A stretch of DNA of 64,000 bases from Paenibacillus polymyxa M1 (GCF_000237325.1 NC_017542.1:1433501-1497500); one strand, 5' to 3'. Positions 21,016 through 30,384 are shown, counted from the first letter of the stretch. Notes: a model not told the origin generated them from the sequence alone. Numbers and translations are program-made.

Positions 21016-21054
21016 CATTACACAAGGATACGCTCAAGCTTGTCATGCCAGTCT

Positions 21055-21083
21055 GCATAAATCGAACAAGTCCTTCATAGACA
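21055..21083 (+). promoter_or_regulatory. Possible sigma-E promoter of the ydcC-like gene
   Basis: GCATAAA-N14-CATAGACA partly fits the sporulation sigma-E consensus (kmATATT-N14-CATACAAT). B. subtilis ydcC is a sigma-E gene, which is the main reason to note it. Confidence 0.3.
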
Positions 21084-21125
21084 TGTACTAATTCATTTAA
21101 AACATGTGCTGAAGGGGTTGATGAC

Positions 21126-22403
21126 ATGCGCCGGATTTCATGGATGCTTGCCATGGTCATGTGTGTAACGTTGCTGCTGGCCGGGTGCGGCAAGAAGAGC
21201 GCAGACGATGTGGTTAAAGATTTGAGTGACGTGGTGAGCGACCTGAACAGCTACCACGGTACAGCTTTGATGACGCTGCATACCGGCGACACGCCGCAGG
21301 AATACAAGGTCGATATTTCCTACCGCAAGCCGTCCTATTACCGCATTGCCATGACGAACGAGAAAAAGGATGTTACACAAATTGTGCTTCGTAATGATGA
21401 GGGTGTATTTGTACTGACCCCCAGCCTGAACAAGAGTTTCCGTTTCAAAAGCGACTGGCCAAACAATCAGGGTCAGGTATATTTATATGAAACGCTGGTT
21501 CGCAGCATTATCGGTGATGCCTCCCGTCAGCTGGCTACCGATGATAAATCCTATGTGTTTGATGTGGCCGCGAACTACAACAGTCATGCGCTGGTAAGGC
21601 AAAAGATTTGGCTATCCAAAAACAACTATGCCCCTACTCAGGTACAGGTATCTGATGCGAATGCCAAGGTGGTTGTCGATCTGAAATTCGATCAATTCGC
21701 TTTTGATACGAAGTTTGACAAAGATTCCTTTGATATGGAACGGAATATGGCTTCCGGAAAAACGAGTGCTGGTAGCGAGGGATCGCCATCTTCAGGGGCA
21801 GTCGATTCCAGCGGTTTGCCCGATTCTTCCGGTACGTTAGAAGGGACGACTGGCGTGACATCCAGTGGATCTGGACAAGAGCAGGGAACCGTAGGCAACG
21901 ATGTTCAGCAACCGTCTGGTGAAGCGAAGAGCGACGGAGCTGTCACAGGCGATACGTCCAAGCCGGAAGCAGCAGCTAACGCAGAGGCGCAGCAACAAAC
22001 ACCGAGCACAGCGGATGGTGCAACCGGAACGTCAGCAGGAACGGATGCCGCAGAAGCTGTATTGGGTGAATTCGGCTTGATTGAACCGTCCTACACGCCA
22101 GCCGGAGTACAGATTAAGGATACGCCGGAGTTGGAGGATAATGGTACACATGCAGTGATGCTGCGGTATAGCGGAACGTATAACTATACCATTGTGGAGG
22201 CGCGTCCAAAAGATCGGGCGGTCGCACTTTCCGCAGGAGAACTGGTTGATATTGGAGGAAGCTTTGCTGTGCTGACAGGAAGCGAACAGCAGACGATGAC
22301 CTGGATGAATGATGGAATAGAGTTCAGAATCACCAGTGCTGACCTGCCTGTGAGCGAAATGATACAAATTGCCGCTTCTATACAGGATCAATCGGGTAAA
22401 TAA
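21126..22403 (+). CDS. YdcC/GerS-like sporulation lipoprotein (LolA-fold)
   Basis: Lipoprotein of 425 residues: a signal peptide with lipobox LLLAGC (Cys about 21), then an N-terminal domain (about 30-205) with the LolA/LppX-like pattern of the YdcC/GerS family (SYHGTALMTLHTGDTPQEYK, then IWLSKNNYAPTQVQV). The C-terminal part (about 305-420) has the DUF4367-like end MTWMNDGIEFRITSADLP. The two are joined by a ~95-residue low-complexity Ser/Gly/Thr/Ala/Gln linker (about 213-308), unusual for the family. In B. subtilis ydcC lies directly before alr as here and is made in sporulation. GAAGGGG precedes the ATG. Confidence 0.85.
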   Translation: MRRISWMLAMVMCVTLLLAGCGKKSADDVVKDLSDVVSDLNSYHGTALMTLHTGDTPQEYKVDISYRKPSYYRIAMTNEKKDVTQIVLRNDEGVFVLTPSLNKSFRFKSDWPNNQGQVYLYETLVRSIIGDASRQLATDDKSYVFDVAANYNSHALVRQKIWLSKNNYAPTQVQVSDANAKVVVDLKFDQFAFDTKFDKDSFDMERNMASGKTSAGSEGSPSSGAVDSSGLPDSSGTLEGTTGVTSSGSGQEQGTVGNDVQQPSGEAKSDGAVTGDTSKPEAAANAEAQQQTPSTADGATGTSAGTDAAEAVLGEFGLIEPSYTPAGVQIKDTPELEDNGTHAVMLRYSGTYNYTIVEARPKDRAVALSAGELVDIGGSFAVLTGSEQQTMTWMNDGIEFRITSADLPVSEMIQIAASIQDQSGK

Positions 22404-22411
22404 AATTTTAT

Positions 22412-22475
22412 AGACGGATGCAGACGGTCTAGAGTGTAAAATGCTCTGCTGCCGCCCGTATCCGTCTTTTTATTC
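22412..22475 (+). terminator. Terminator after the ydcC-like gene
   Basis: Outer stem AGACGGAT / ATCCGTCT enclosing a second short helix, followed by TTTTATTC. Confidence 0.7.
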
Positions 22476-22671
22476 ATTCGCAGTCTAAGATGTGCATCGC
22501 TTGTATATCCTGTTCTATTGTAGATATGGTAGAGGAGGCTGGCAAAGTCCCCCTGCCATTGACAGCCACGTCTCTGAACATTACCATTAACCTTTGGAAG
22601 CAAGGAATTTGCTACATTCGAATGGTAAAAGGTTATGTTAGAGGCTAACAATTGAAGAAGGTGACTGGATT

Positions 22672-23868
22672 TTGCAAGCACAATACAGATCGACCCGGGC
22701 CGAAATCAACCTGGATCACCTTGGCGCCAACTATGAAGCCTTTCGCAAGGTATTGCCTGCGGATAAGCTGATACTGGTCTGTGTCAAGGCTAATGCCTAC
22801 GGGCACGGTGCCGTAGAAATTTCAAAGGAAATGGAACGCCTTGGTGCGGATTATTTGAGCGTCGCTTTTCTGGATGAGGCTCTTGAGCTTCGTCATGCGG
22901 GGATTGAACTGCCGATCCTTGTACTCGGCTATACCTCGCCTGAAGCTGTCCAAACAGCTTGGGAGCATGATATCTCATTGACTGTGTTTAGTGAGGAAGT
23001 GCTGGAAGGTATCCGCAGATTGGACCGCCAAGGAAGCGAACGCAAGCTGAAGGTGCACATCAAAATAGACAGCGGCATGGGAAGACTCGGTTTGCTGCCT
23101 GGAGAAGCGGCTTTGGCTTTTGTCCGGCAGGCTCACGAATTAGAGCAGGTGCTGCTGGAAGGCATGTACACCCATTTTGCCCGCGCGGATGAAGAAGATA
23201 AAAGCTATACACTGCTACAATATGATCGGTTTCGGGGCGTGGCGGATGCGCTAAGGGAACAAGGTATTACTATTCCCATTATACATACGGGCAACAGCGC
23301 GGCCACCATTGATACCCCTTCCCTTTCCCCCAATATGGTGCGGATTGGCATCAGTATATACGGTTTGTATCCGTCTGATGAGGTTAACCGGCAAGTCATT
23401 GAACTGTTGCCTGTATTGTCATTAAAGACGGCGGTGGTTTATACCAAGACGCTTCCTCCTGGATGGGGAGTTAGTTATGGTACCCGGTATGTGACCTCTA
23501 GTGAAGAGCGGATCGGCACACTGCCAATCGGTTATGCGGATGGATATTCTCGCATGCTAAGTGGGAAGGTTGAAGTGTTGATACGCGGTCGTCGCGTCCC
23601 TGTACTCGGTACGATCTGCATGGACCAGTGTATGGTATCCTTACAATCTTTCGCAGAGGATGCGGAAGAAATCCAAACCGGCGAAGAGGTTGTTCTCATC
23701 GGCCAGCAGTCCGGCGAAATCATTGCGGCGGATGAGCTGGCATCCAAGCTTGGTACGATCCACTATGAGGTGATCTGCATGATCGCAGACAGGGTACCGC
23801 GTGTTTACATGCGAGATCATGTTCCTGTCGTTCGGGTGAACTCGCTTCTTCCAACCCACTGGAATTAA
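22672..23868 (+). CDS. alr: Alanine racemase
   Basis: PLP enzyme of 398 residues that interconverts L- and D-alanine for peptidoglycan. The PLP lysine lies in VCVKANAYGHG (Lys39). The C-terminal beta-domain contains the catalytic Tyr in the WGVSYGTRYV segment and the CMDQCMV motif. The start is TTG, preceded by AAGAAGGTGA. Position between ydcC and the ndoAI-ndoA toxin-antitoxin pair matches B. subtilis. A terminator upstream means it has its own promoter. Confidence 0.97.
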   Translation: MQAQYRSTRAEINLDHLGANYEAFRKVLPADKLILVCVKANAYGHGAVEISKEMERLGADYLSVAFLDEALELRHAGIELPILVLGYTSPEAVQTAWEHDISLTVFSEEVLEGIRRLDRQGSERKLKVHIKIDSGMGRLGLLPGEAALAFVRQAHELEQVLLEGMYTHFARADEEDKSYTLLQYDRFRGVADALREQGITIPIIHTGNSAATIDTPSLSPNMVRIGISIYGLYPSDEVNRQVIELLPVLSLKTAVVYTKTLPPGWGVSYGTRYVTSSEERIGTLPIGYADGYSRMLSGKVEVLIRGRRVPVLGTICMDQCMVSLQSFAEDAEEIQTGEEVVLIGQQSGEIIAADELASKLGTIHYEVICMIADRVPRVYMRDHVPVVRVNSLLPTHWN

Positions 23869-24159
23869 TTTCATAACGCAAATTCGGATAAAAGCAGGAG
23901 TTTTCGTAGAACGTCCCGAAATATGTACAAAGGAAAGAAAAGAGCGCTATAACTGTCAAAAGACGCATTAGGCTCCGCTGACACTTGTATTTCGGGGATC
24001 AAACGCCTGTACGAAAACGAACTGCGTAGTTTATAATGGAATGCAGCATAGATGATATACGAATATCATATACATTCTCTTATATTCCGTTTGAATAAAT
24101 TACCGGGAATAACGTTATAATGGTACAATGGCGACAAGGTTTTGGGGGTGGAAGAGAAG

Positions 24160-24441
24160 TTGGCCAATTTGCAGAACACCAAAAGAATAATGATCAGTTT
24201 GCCAGATCATCTCTTGCAGGAAGTGGACGGGATCGTAGCTATGGAAAATTCCAACCGCAGTGAATTTATCAGGCAGGCAATGAAGCTTTATGTAGGTGAA
24301 CGTAAAAAACGTTACATTCGTGAAGCTATGCAGCGTGGATACATGGAAATGGCTAAAATTAACCTGACCATGGCATCCGAAGCCTTTCACGCGGAGGAAG
24401 ATGCAAACAGCACCTTGGGCCGTACAGTTAGCGGGGTGTAA
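24160..24441 (+). CDS. ndoAI: Type II antitoxin, CopG/ribbon-helix-helix (MazE-like)
   Basis: Antitoxin of 93 residues, the same length as B. subtilis NdoAI. A ribbon-helix-helix DNA-binding N-terminus (KRIMISLPDHLLQEVDG, NRSEFIRQAMKLY) is followed by the toxin-binding tail with RRGYMEMAKINL-like spacing. It neutralises NdoA and autoregulates the pair. The TTG start gives the family length; a TTG and a GTG upstream (24142, 24148) would add 4-6 residues. It ends 6 bases before the toxin start. Confidence 0.93.
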   Translation: MANLQNTKRIMISLPDHLLQEVDGIVAMENSNRSEFIRQAMKLYVGERKKRYIREAMQRGYMEMAKINLTMASEAFHAEEDANSTLGRTVSGV

Positions 24442-24447
24442 TCCATA

Positions 24448-24798
24448 TTGATCGTAAAGCGCGGCGACGTTTTTTTTGCAGACCTTTCACCCGTAGTCGG
24501 TTCCGAGCAAGGTGGCGTCAGACCTGTGCTGATCATTCAAAATGATATCGGCAACCGGTTTAGCCCTACCGTGATCGTAGCAGCCATCACTGCACAGATT
24601 CAGAAGGCAAAGCTGCCTACACACGTGGAAATCGACGCGGCGACGCATGGCTTTGATCGTGATTCTGTTGTTCTTCTGGAGCAAATCCGGACAATCGACA
24701 AGCAAAGGCTTACCGACAAAATCACCCATTTGGATGAAGAAACCATGCGCAAAGTGAGCGACTCGCTACAGATCAGTCTCGGTTTGATTGATTTTTAG
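24448..24798 (+). CDS. ndoA: Type II toxin, mRNA endoribonuclease MazF/EndoA
   Basis: Endoribonuclease of 116 residues that cleaves single-stranded mRNA, at UACAU in B. subtilis EndoA. Strong family marks are [32 protein letters not shown] and the [13 protein letters not shown] segment with the catalytic Arg and nearby Thr. Start is TTG. Directly downstream of its antitoxin and followed by a terminator. Confidence 0.96.
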   Translation: MIVKRGDVFFADLSPVVGSEQGGVRPVLIIQNDIGNRFSPTVIVAAITAQIQKAKLPTHVEIDAATHGFDRDSVVLLEQIRTIDKQRLTDKITHLDEETMRKVSDSLQISLGLIDF

Positions 24799-24824
24799 TA
24801 TGATGGAACGACGAGTGAAACGGG

Positions 24825-24853
24825 AAAGGACAGCGCTCTAGCGCTGTCCTTTT
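24825..24853 (+). terminator. Terminator after ndoA
   Basis: AAAGGACAGCGC / GCGCTGTCCTTTT with a TCTA loop. Confidence 0.9.
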
Positions 24854-24976
24854 GCATGTCCGAAGAACAATACAGGTAGGGCTTGCTTTTACGTCACCTG
24901 CTGGCGCTTTGAATCATTTTTTGTGATAATAAAAGACATGATGTATGACAAGAGCTGTGAGGAAGAAGGGATAGGT

Positions 24977-27199
24977 TTGTCTAACGAGGAAATGAAGACG
25001 GAAATTGGGCAGGAGCCGAACGAAGCAGAACGCCAAGAACGGATTGTCAAACAAGTGGCGAGAGAGCTGTCGCTGGCACTCAAGCAAATCCGGACAACGA
25101 TCAGTTTATTGGATGAAGGAAATACCATTCCTTTTATCGCGCGTTATCGTAAGGAAATGACAGGAGAGCTGGATGAAAATCAGCTGCGTGATATTGAAGA
25201 TCGTGTGCTGTATTTACGTAATCTGGAGGATCGTAAGGTAGAGGTCATCCGCATTATTGATGAACAGGGCAAGCTGACTGAAGAGCTGCAGGCTGCTATC
25301 ACTTCTGCGGTTAAGCTTCAGGAAGTGGAGGATCTGTACCGTCCATATCGGCAAAAGCGCAAGACTCGCGCCAGTGTGGCAAAGGAACGGGGGTTGGAGC
25401 CGCTGTCCATCTGGATTTGGGGTCAGCCGAAGCAGGGTGATGCTTTGAAAGAAGCTGAATCCTATGTGAATGCTGAGCTGGGAGTCGAAACCCCTGAGTC
25501 TGCCATCCAAGGAGCCATGGATATTTTGGCCGAAAATATAGCTGATGATGCGGCTATTCGCCAATGGGTGCGCCGATATACACTGGATCATGGAATGTTG
25601 ACCTCTGAAGCAAAGGACACCGAGCAAGAGTCTGTGTATGAAAATTACTACAGCTATCGTGAGCTGGCTAAGAAAATGCCACCTCACCGTATTCTGGCGA
25701 TTAATCGCGGGGAGCGGGAAGGTATTCTTAAGGTTGGTTTGGAGGTAGCGCCAGATTCCATTTACACTTATGTGGCAGGTCAAGTGATTAAAGGATCGTC
25801 TGTGGTGGAAGACCTGCTGCGCAGTGTCATTGAGGATGCATACAAAAGGCTTATCGCGCCATCTATCGAACGTGAAGTGCGTGCTGAAATGACAGAGAAG
25901 GGCGAGCAGCAGGCCATCTCTATCTTTGCAGGCAATTTGCGCAGCCTGTTGCTACAGGCTCCGATTAAGGGGCGTCGTGTGCTTGGAGTCGATCCAGCCT
26001 ATCGGACAGGCTGTAAGCTGGCTGTTGTCGATGACACAGGCAAGCTGCTGGAAGTGGCTGTGACGTATCCGACACCGCCAAACAACAAGAAACGTGAGGC
26101 TGCAGAAACGTTCAAGCAGCTGATTGCCAAATACGATATCGAGTTGATTGTCATTGGTAACGGAACTGCATCACGTGAGACAGAGCAATTCGTAGCCGAA
26201 GTTATCGCGGATATTGGTGACAGCAGCCTCGCGTATCTGATCGTCAATGAGGCAGGTGCGAGCGTATACTCTGCCTCCAAGCTGGCACAGGAAGAATTCC
26301 CTGATTTGGACGTAGCTGAGCGAAGTGCGGCGTCTATTGCGCGTCGTGTGCAGGACCCGCTGGCTGAGCTTGTCAAAATTGAGCCGAAAGCCATTGGTGT
26401 AGGCCAATACCAGCATGATGTGTCGCAGAAACATCTGGATGAAAGTTTGAAGGACGTTGTAGAATCGGCTGTTAACCACGTTGGTGTGGATGTGAACACA
26501 GCTTCCTCGGCGCTGCTGTCCTACGTAGCAGGGATCAACGCGACCATTGCTAAAAACATCGTTAAGTACCGTGAGGAAAACGGGAAATTCAGCAACCGTC
26601 GTCAGTTGCAGAAGGTGCCGCGTCTTGGTGCAAAAACCTACGAGCAATCCATTGGTTTTATCCGTATACCAGGTGGCGAAAATCCACTGGATCGCACGCC
26701 GATCCACCCTGAATCGTATGCTGTCGTAGACCGCCTGCTGGCGGAACTGGGCATCAGTGCCCATGATCTGGGTTCGAAAGCTGCGACAGAAGCGCTGAAT
26801 GTGTCTAATATTGAGCAGTTGGCAGCGAAGCTGGAAGTTGGTGTGCCAACATTGCGGGATATTTTGGACAGCCTCCAGCGGCCGGGGCGTGACCCGCGTG
26901 ACGAGCTGCCATTGCCTGTATTCCGCAAGGACGTGTTGAAGATCGAGGATCTGGCACCGGGTATGGAACTTCAAGGAACTGTCCGCAATGTCATTGATTT
27001 TGGTGCGTTTGTTGATATCGGTATTAAAAGTGACGGTCTGGTTCATATTTCACAGCTGCGCAGTGGTTTTGTTAAGCATCCGATGGATGTTGTATCTGTT
27101 GGTGATAACGTAACGGTGTGGGTGTTGAATGTTGATTTGAAAAAAGGCAGGGTAGGTCTGACCATGAAACCTCCCGCAGATGCGCAGTCACAGGCATAG
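24977..27199 (+). CDS. tex: Tex family RNA-binding transcription accessory protein
   Basis: Large cytoplasmic nucleic-acid-binding protein, 740 residues from the chosen start (B. subtilis YdcI is 719). Order: helical N-terminal domain (FIARYRKEMTGELDENQLRD), YqgF/RNase H-like domain (RRVLGVDPAYRTGCKLAVVD), helix-hairpin-helix region (VNTASSALLSYVAGIN; FSNRRQLQKVPRLGAKTYEQ) and a C-terminal S1 domain (GTVRNVIDFGAFVDIGIKSD). Tex proteins affect transcription and RNA handling; the exact role is unclear. The TTG at 24977 follows AAGGG with good spacing. Longer starts (GTG 24923, ATG 24938) are possible but lack a ribosome site. Confidence 0.93.
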   Translation: MSNEEMKTEIGQEPNEAERQERIVKQVARELSLALKQIRTTISLLDEGNTIPFIARYRKEMTGELDENQLRDIEDRVLYLRNLEDRKVEVIRIIDEQGKLTEELQAAITSAVKLQEVEDLYRPYRQKRKTRASVAKERGLEPLSIWIWGQPKQGDALKEAESYVNAELGVETPESAIQGAMDILAENIADDAAIRQWVRRYTLDHGMLTSEAKDTEQESVYENYYSYRELAKKMPPHRILAINRGEREGILKVGLEVAPDSIYTYVAGQVIKGSSVVEDLLRSVIEDAYKRLIAPSIEREVRAEMTEKGEQQAISIFAGNLRSLLLQAPIKGRRVLGVDPAYRTGCKLAVVDDTGKLLEVAVTYPTPPNNKKREAAETFKQLIAKYDIELIVIGNGTASRETEQFVAEVIADIGDSSLAYLIVNEAGASVYSASKLAQEEFPDLDVAERSAASIARRVQDPLAELVKIEPKAIGVGQYQHDVSQKHLDESLKDVVESAVNHVGVDVNTASSALLSYVAGINATIAKNIVKYREENGKFSNRRQLQKVPRLGAKTYEQSIGFIRIPGGENPLDRTPIHPESYAVVDRLLAELGISAHDLGSKAATEALNVSNIEQLAAKLEVGVPTLRDILDSLQRPGRDPRDELPLPVFRKDVLKIEDLAPGMELQGTVRNVIDFGAFVDIGIKSDGLVHISQLRSGFVKHPMDVVSVGDNVTVWVLNVDLKKGRVGLTMKPPADAQSQA

Positions 27200-27239
27200 T
27201 GCTATAAATAAAGCTATATGACATTTTGTGAGGGTATAA

Positions 27240-27282
27240 AAAAAGCCGGAATCTCCGAATCATATCGGAGACTCCGGTTTTC
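27240..27282 (+). terminator. Terminator after tex
   Basis: AAGCCGGAATCTCCGA / TCGGAGACTCCGGTTTT, a long stem with one mismatch and a T tail. Confidence 0.9.
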
Positions 27283-27581
27283 CATTTCTGGATGTTTCTG
27301 ATTCTATCCGTTGTTGGCATCAAATTCTATACCAGGTGCTTTATGATAAAAAAACCAACAATCATTCAACAGTCTAATTTGGCGTCGGTCCTTCTTGTAA
27401 AAGGCCCGCATGAGCTGGTTACTAAGCCATTGAGGCAAGCCGATCTCCTCCTCTGCGTTACATCTGTATGTTTAGCATATGGGGTGGATACCTAAAGTGT
27501 GCTTAATGAACCAGGGTTAGACTTCGGCCGTTATTTTATAATATGCTTGTCAGTATGGAGCAAAGGAGGGAAACCATAAAG
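27283..27581. other. Gap between tex and the SprT-like gene
   Basis: About 300 bases with no credible ORF or RNA structure. The frame at 27292-27495 has no ribosome site and is not convincing. Confidence 0.4.
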
Positions 27582-28094
27582 ATGGAGTCCGAGTCTCTGA
27601 GCAATTCAATGAACCCTTCCATGAGTAATAAAGAACTTCAAGAATGGGTAGAGCGCATCTCGCTGGAGAGCTTTGGCGTGCCGTTTCAGCATCAAGCCAC
27701 CTTTAACTCGCGCCTGTCTTCTACAGGCGGTCGATATTTTATGAAAAGTCATCATATTGAAATTAATCCACATCAACTCGCCGCTTATGGACGCTCTGAA
27801 GTGGAAAAAATAATAAAGCATGAGCTGTGCCATTATCATCTACATCTGCGCGGAATGGGCTATCAGCATCGTGATGCTGATTTCAAAGCATGGCTGGCCC
27901 GTGTAGGAGGGAGCAGGCATTGTCAGACTCTGCCGGGAAGAGTGGGAAGAAAACCTCAGCCTTATCGTTACAAGCTGGTGTGTGTTTCCTGTCAACAGGA
28001 GTATATGCGCAAGCGTAAAATGAACCCACAGCGATATCGCTGTGGAAAATGTGGAGGTAAACTTCGCTTGTTGACACTTGACGTAACCCCCTGA
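27582..28094 (+). CDS. SprT-like metalloprotease-family protein (YdcK-like)
   Basis: A 170-residue protein of the SprT/YdcK family. It has a zinc-peptidase-like motif HELCHYH with Glu and a C-terminal zinc ribbon with four Cys (VCVSCQQ ... RCGKCGG). The family resembles the protease domain of eukaryotic Spartan, but the bacterial function is unknown. The start follows AAAGGAGGG with 11-base spacing; the ATG 39 bases upstream overlaps that ribosome site's leader. It lies between tex and a tRNA cluster, as in B. subtilis. Confidence 0.9.
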   Translation: MESESLSNSMNPSMSNKELQEWVERISLESFGVPFQHQATFNSRLSSTGGRYFMKSHHIEINPHQLAAYGRSEVEKIIKHELCHYHLHLRGMGYQHRDADFKAWLARVGGSRHCQTLPGRVGRKPQPYRYKLVCVSCQQEYMRKRKMNPQRYRCGKCGGKLRLLTLDVTP

Positions 28095-28138
28095 TTCATG
28101 GTAAATTAACCATACTGTATGATAATTTACAGTAATGT

Positions 28139-28214
28139 TCCCTGATAGCTCAGTTGGTAGAGCACTCGACTGTTAATCGAGTTGTCACAGGTTCGAGTCC
28201 TGTTCGGGGAGCCA
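28139..28214 (+). tRNA. tRNA-Asn (GTT)
   Basis: Full cloverleaf: acceptor TCCCTGA/TCGGGGA, D-loop TAGCTCAGTTGGTAGAGC, anticodon loop CTGTTAA, T-loop GGTTCGAGTCC, and encoded CCA. Confidence 0.97.
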
Positions 28215-28215
28215 T

Positions 28216-28304
28216 GGAGAGATACCCAAGTGGCTATAAGGGGACCCTCTGCTAAGGGGTTAGACTGCGTAAGTGGTGCGAGGGTTCGAATCCCTCTCTC
28301 TCCG
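28216..28304 (+). tRNA. tRNA-Ser (GCT)
   Basis: Class II tRNA of 89 bases with a long variable arm (GTAAGTGGTGC), acceptor GGAGAGA/TCTCTCC, anticodon GCT and T-loop GGTTCGAATCC. No encoded CCA. Only one base separates it from tRNA-Asn, so they are cotranscribed. Confidence 0.95.
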
Positions 28305-28326
28305 TTGGTATTTTAAGTAGAATAAG

Positions 28327-28368
28327 GACGCTCGTATGCATGGTAACAATGCATGCGAGCGTCTTTTT
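28327..28368 (+). terminator. Terminator of the Asn-Ser tRNA pair
   Basis: Stem GACGCTCGTATGCAT / ATGCATGCGAGCGTC (one mismatch) followed by TTTTT. Confidence 0.9.
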
Positions 28369-28426
28369 CGTTTAGATCTGCTTTTGTTTAAATCTGTTTT
28401 TTAAGTAACGTAGCAGCCAATCCCTT

Positions 28427-29302
28427 CTATTTCACAGTGTCAGCCTTGACGGTTTTGAGTAAGTTCAACAGAGCATGAGCAACGCCATCTTCCACATTGG
28501 TCAGGGTAACGTCGGAGCAGACTGCCTTTATATCGTCTTTTGCATTGCCCATGGCGATACCTCTCCCAGCCATCGTCAGCATGGAAATATCGTTATAGCT
28601 GTCTCCGATCGCTACCGCTTCCTGCATGGGGATGCTCAGATGATTCGCGAGATAGCGCAATGCATTACCCTTAGACGCATCCTTATGCTCGACTTCAAAG
28701 TTACGATCTGAGGAAATGACCATGTTCAGACCTTGAAAATCTCGGTAACGTTCACGCCCCCATTCCAATTTGGCTTGATCAAAGGAGAAACAGAGCACAT
28801 TATATATCTCTACATCCAGTGGAATCTGCTCATATGAAGCGATGCGGGTATGCCCGGTCTGTTCATATTGCTTTTCAGCTGCATGTAATAAAGTATCCAG
28901 TGAAATATCTGGATTGGCGCTCAGCAAGCGGTCCATTTCAACAGCAAGTAGCTGATGTCCCTTCTGTGGAGAATAAATGGCCCGGTCTGTCATGACCTCA
29001 TAGTAGAAGTCGTTACCCTCGAGCCAGCTCAGCACTTCAAATGTTTCGCTCCGGCCCATAGGAGTAGAGGTTAACTGGCGACGATGCGCATCGTGTACAG
29101 TGGCGCCGTTTGCTCCAATGACAGGAGTAACCAGCTCTGCTTCCTCTAACTTTGTCCAGGCATCATAAGCGGCTCTGCCAGTGGCAATTGTCACTTGAAC
29201 ACCTTGCTGCTGTGCCTTGCGGATTGCCTCTGCATTTGCTTTGCTTATTTTTCCTTCCTCGTTCAGTAGCGTTCCATCCATATCAATCGCAAACAGTTTC
29301 AT
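28427..29302 (-). CDS. HAD-superfamily Cof-type phosphatase
   Basis: Soluble phosphatase of 291 residues in the Cof/YidA subfamily (type IIB cap). Motif I is DMDGTLL (Asp8 nucleophile), motif II TIATGR, and motif III/IV is Lys followed by GDSYNDISML. Such enzymes dephosphorylate sugar phosphates or FMN-like compounds; the substrate is open. The start is the ATG after AGGAG; the longer frame upstream is not supported. It lies 74 bases after a DeoR-type repressor on the same strand, probably one operon, which suggests a sugar-phosphate link. Confidence 0.92.
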   Translation of the reverse strand: MKLFAIDMDGTLLNEEGKISKANAEAIRKAQQQGVQVTIATGRAAYDAWTKLEEAELVTPVIGANGATVHDAHRRQLTSTPMGRSETFEVLSWLEGNDFYYEVMTDRAIYSPQKGHQLLAVEMDRLLSANPDISLDTLLHAAEKQYEQTGHTRIASYEQIPLDVEIYNVLCFSFDQAKLEWGRERYRDFQGLNMVISSDRNFEVEHKDASKGNALRYLANHLSIPMQEAVAIGDSYNDISMLTMAGRGIAMGNAKDDIKAVCSDVTLTNVEDGVAHALLNLLKTVKADTVK

Positions 29303-29376
29303 TTCTCTCCAGCTCCTGTCTTTTGATCTCTCTGTTATACAAATATTGCGTCTAGTTAGAGCGATTGGCTTCAAAT

Positions 29377-30138
29377 TTATGAGGGGACAATAATTTCGAT
29401 ATCATGGTGTTGCAAAATTTCCAGCATCGCTGATTCTGGCAGGCGATCGGTGATCACGATATTAACCTCAGACAAATCAGCAAAACGATACGGGAAATTG
29501 ATTCCGAATTTCGAATGGTCCGCAAGGATGATCACCTGATCCGCCTGTTTCATCATCTGATGCTTCAGCATACCGTCTTCTTCATGAATCAGGCTTAGTC
29601 CGTGAGCTGATATACCACCAATCCCGATAAAAGCTTTGTCTACAAAATAGTGAGACAAAGTGGCGATTACGGACGAGCCGTATACATATCGGTGTTCTTT
29701 TTGCAGGCGGCCTCCTAACAGATGAATGGAGACACCGTCTTTTCCAGATAGTACGTCAGCCTGATTAATTGAATTGGTGATAACCGAACATTCCTGCACA
29801 TTCAGTCTTTCTGCACACGCCTGTACGGTGGTCGAGGAATCTAATATAATACGATCCCTATTTCGTACCATGCTGGCAGCCAGTTGTCCGATCACTTGTT
29901 TTTCCTCTGATACAGTAAGTAGTCTTTCGTTATAATTTCCAATTGGATCGTGATGCAGTTTAGGGAGTAGGGCGCCGCCGCGGGTGCGAATAATTTTTTG
30001 ATGCTCTTCAAGTTTTACCAGGTCTCGACGGGCCGTATCCCGTGAAACATTAAAAATTTCACAAATATCATCCACCGAAATACGCTTGTGAAGCTGTAAG
30101 TAATCAACGATTTTTAACATTCGTTCTTCCTGATACAT
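29377..30138 (-). CDS. DeoR/GlpR-family transcriptional repressor
   Basis: A 253-residue regulator with an N-terminal DeoR helix-turn-helix (ISVDDICEIFNVSRDTARRD, residues about 19-38) and a DeoR-type sugar-phosphate sensor domain (ILDSSTTVQACAERL, FIGIGGISAHGLSL, ILADHSKFG). Repressors of this type respond to phosphorylated sugars and usually regulate their own operon. The HAD phosphatase downstream fits that. A long direct repeat upstream may be its operator. Confidence 0.92.
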   Translation of the reverse strand: MYQEERMLKIVDYLQLHKRISVDDICEIFNVSRDTARRDLVKLEEHQKIIRTRGGALLPKLHHDPIGNYNERLLTVSEEKQVIGQLAASMVRNRDRIILDSSTTVQACAERLNVQECSVITNSINQADVLSGKDGVSIHLLGGRLQKEHRYVYGSSVIATLSHYFVDKAFIGIGGISAHGLSLIHEEDGMLKHQMMKQADQVIILADHSKFGINFPYRFADLSEVNIVITDRLPESAMLEILQHHDIEIIVPS

Positions 30139-30180
30139 AGAAAGCTCCTCTGATATATAATCATTTCGGTATCTCGTAAG

Positions 30181-30267
30181 TGATTATAAGTAAATGTAAG
30201 TGATATTGCAATCATTTATCATGATTTTTCAGGGGTTAGATGATTATAGATAAGTTAATGTAAGTGA
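30181..30267. repeat. Two direct repeats upstream of the DeoR-family gene
   Basis: TGATTATAAGTAAATGTAAG at 30181-30200, continuing TGA, recurs at 30241-30267 as TGATTATAGATAAGTTAATG, continuing TAAGTGA, 60 bases apart. Spacing near six helical turns and position 40-130 bases before the regulator make an operator plausible. Confidence 0.5.
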
Positions 30268-30384
30268 ACATGCATTTTATAATTATATAAAATAGCTTTT
30301 TTAAAATTTTTAAAAATAAGTATTGCCATTTACTATTCTATTTGATATACTCTTTCTTGTCGCCAAGTTGGTGTACATTAATAG

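Noticed and set aside
30181..30267. Direct repeats considered as a CRISPR array
   Set aside because: Only two imperfect units and no cas genes; an operator is a better reading.
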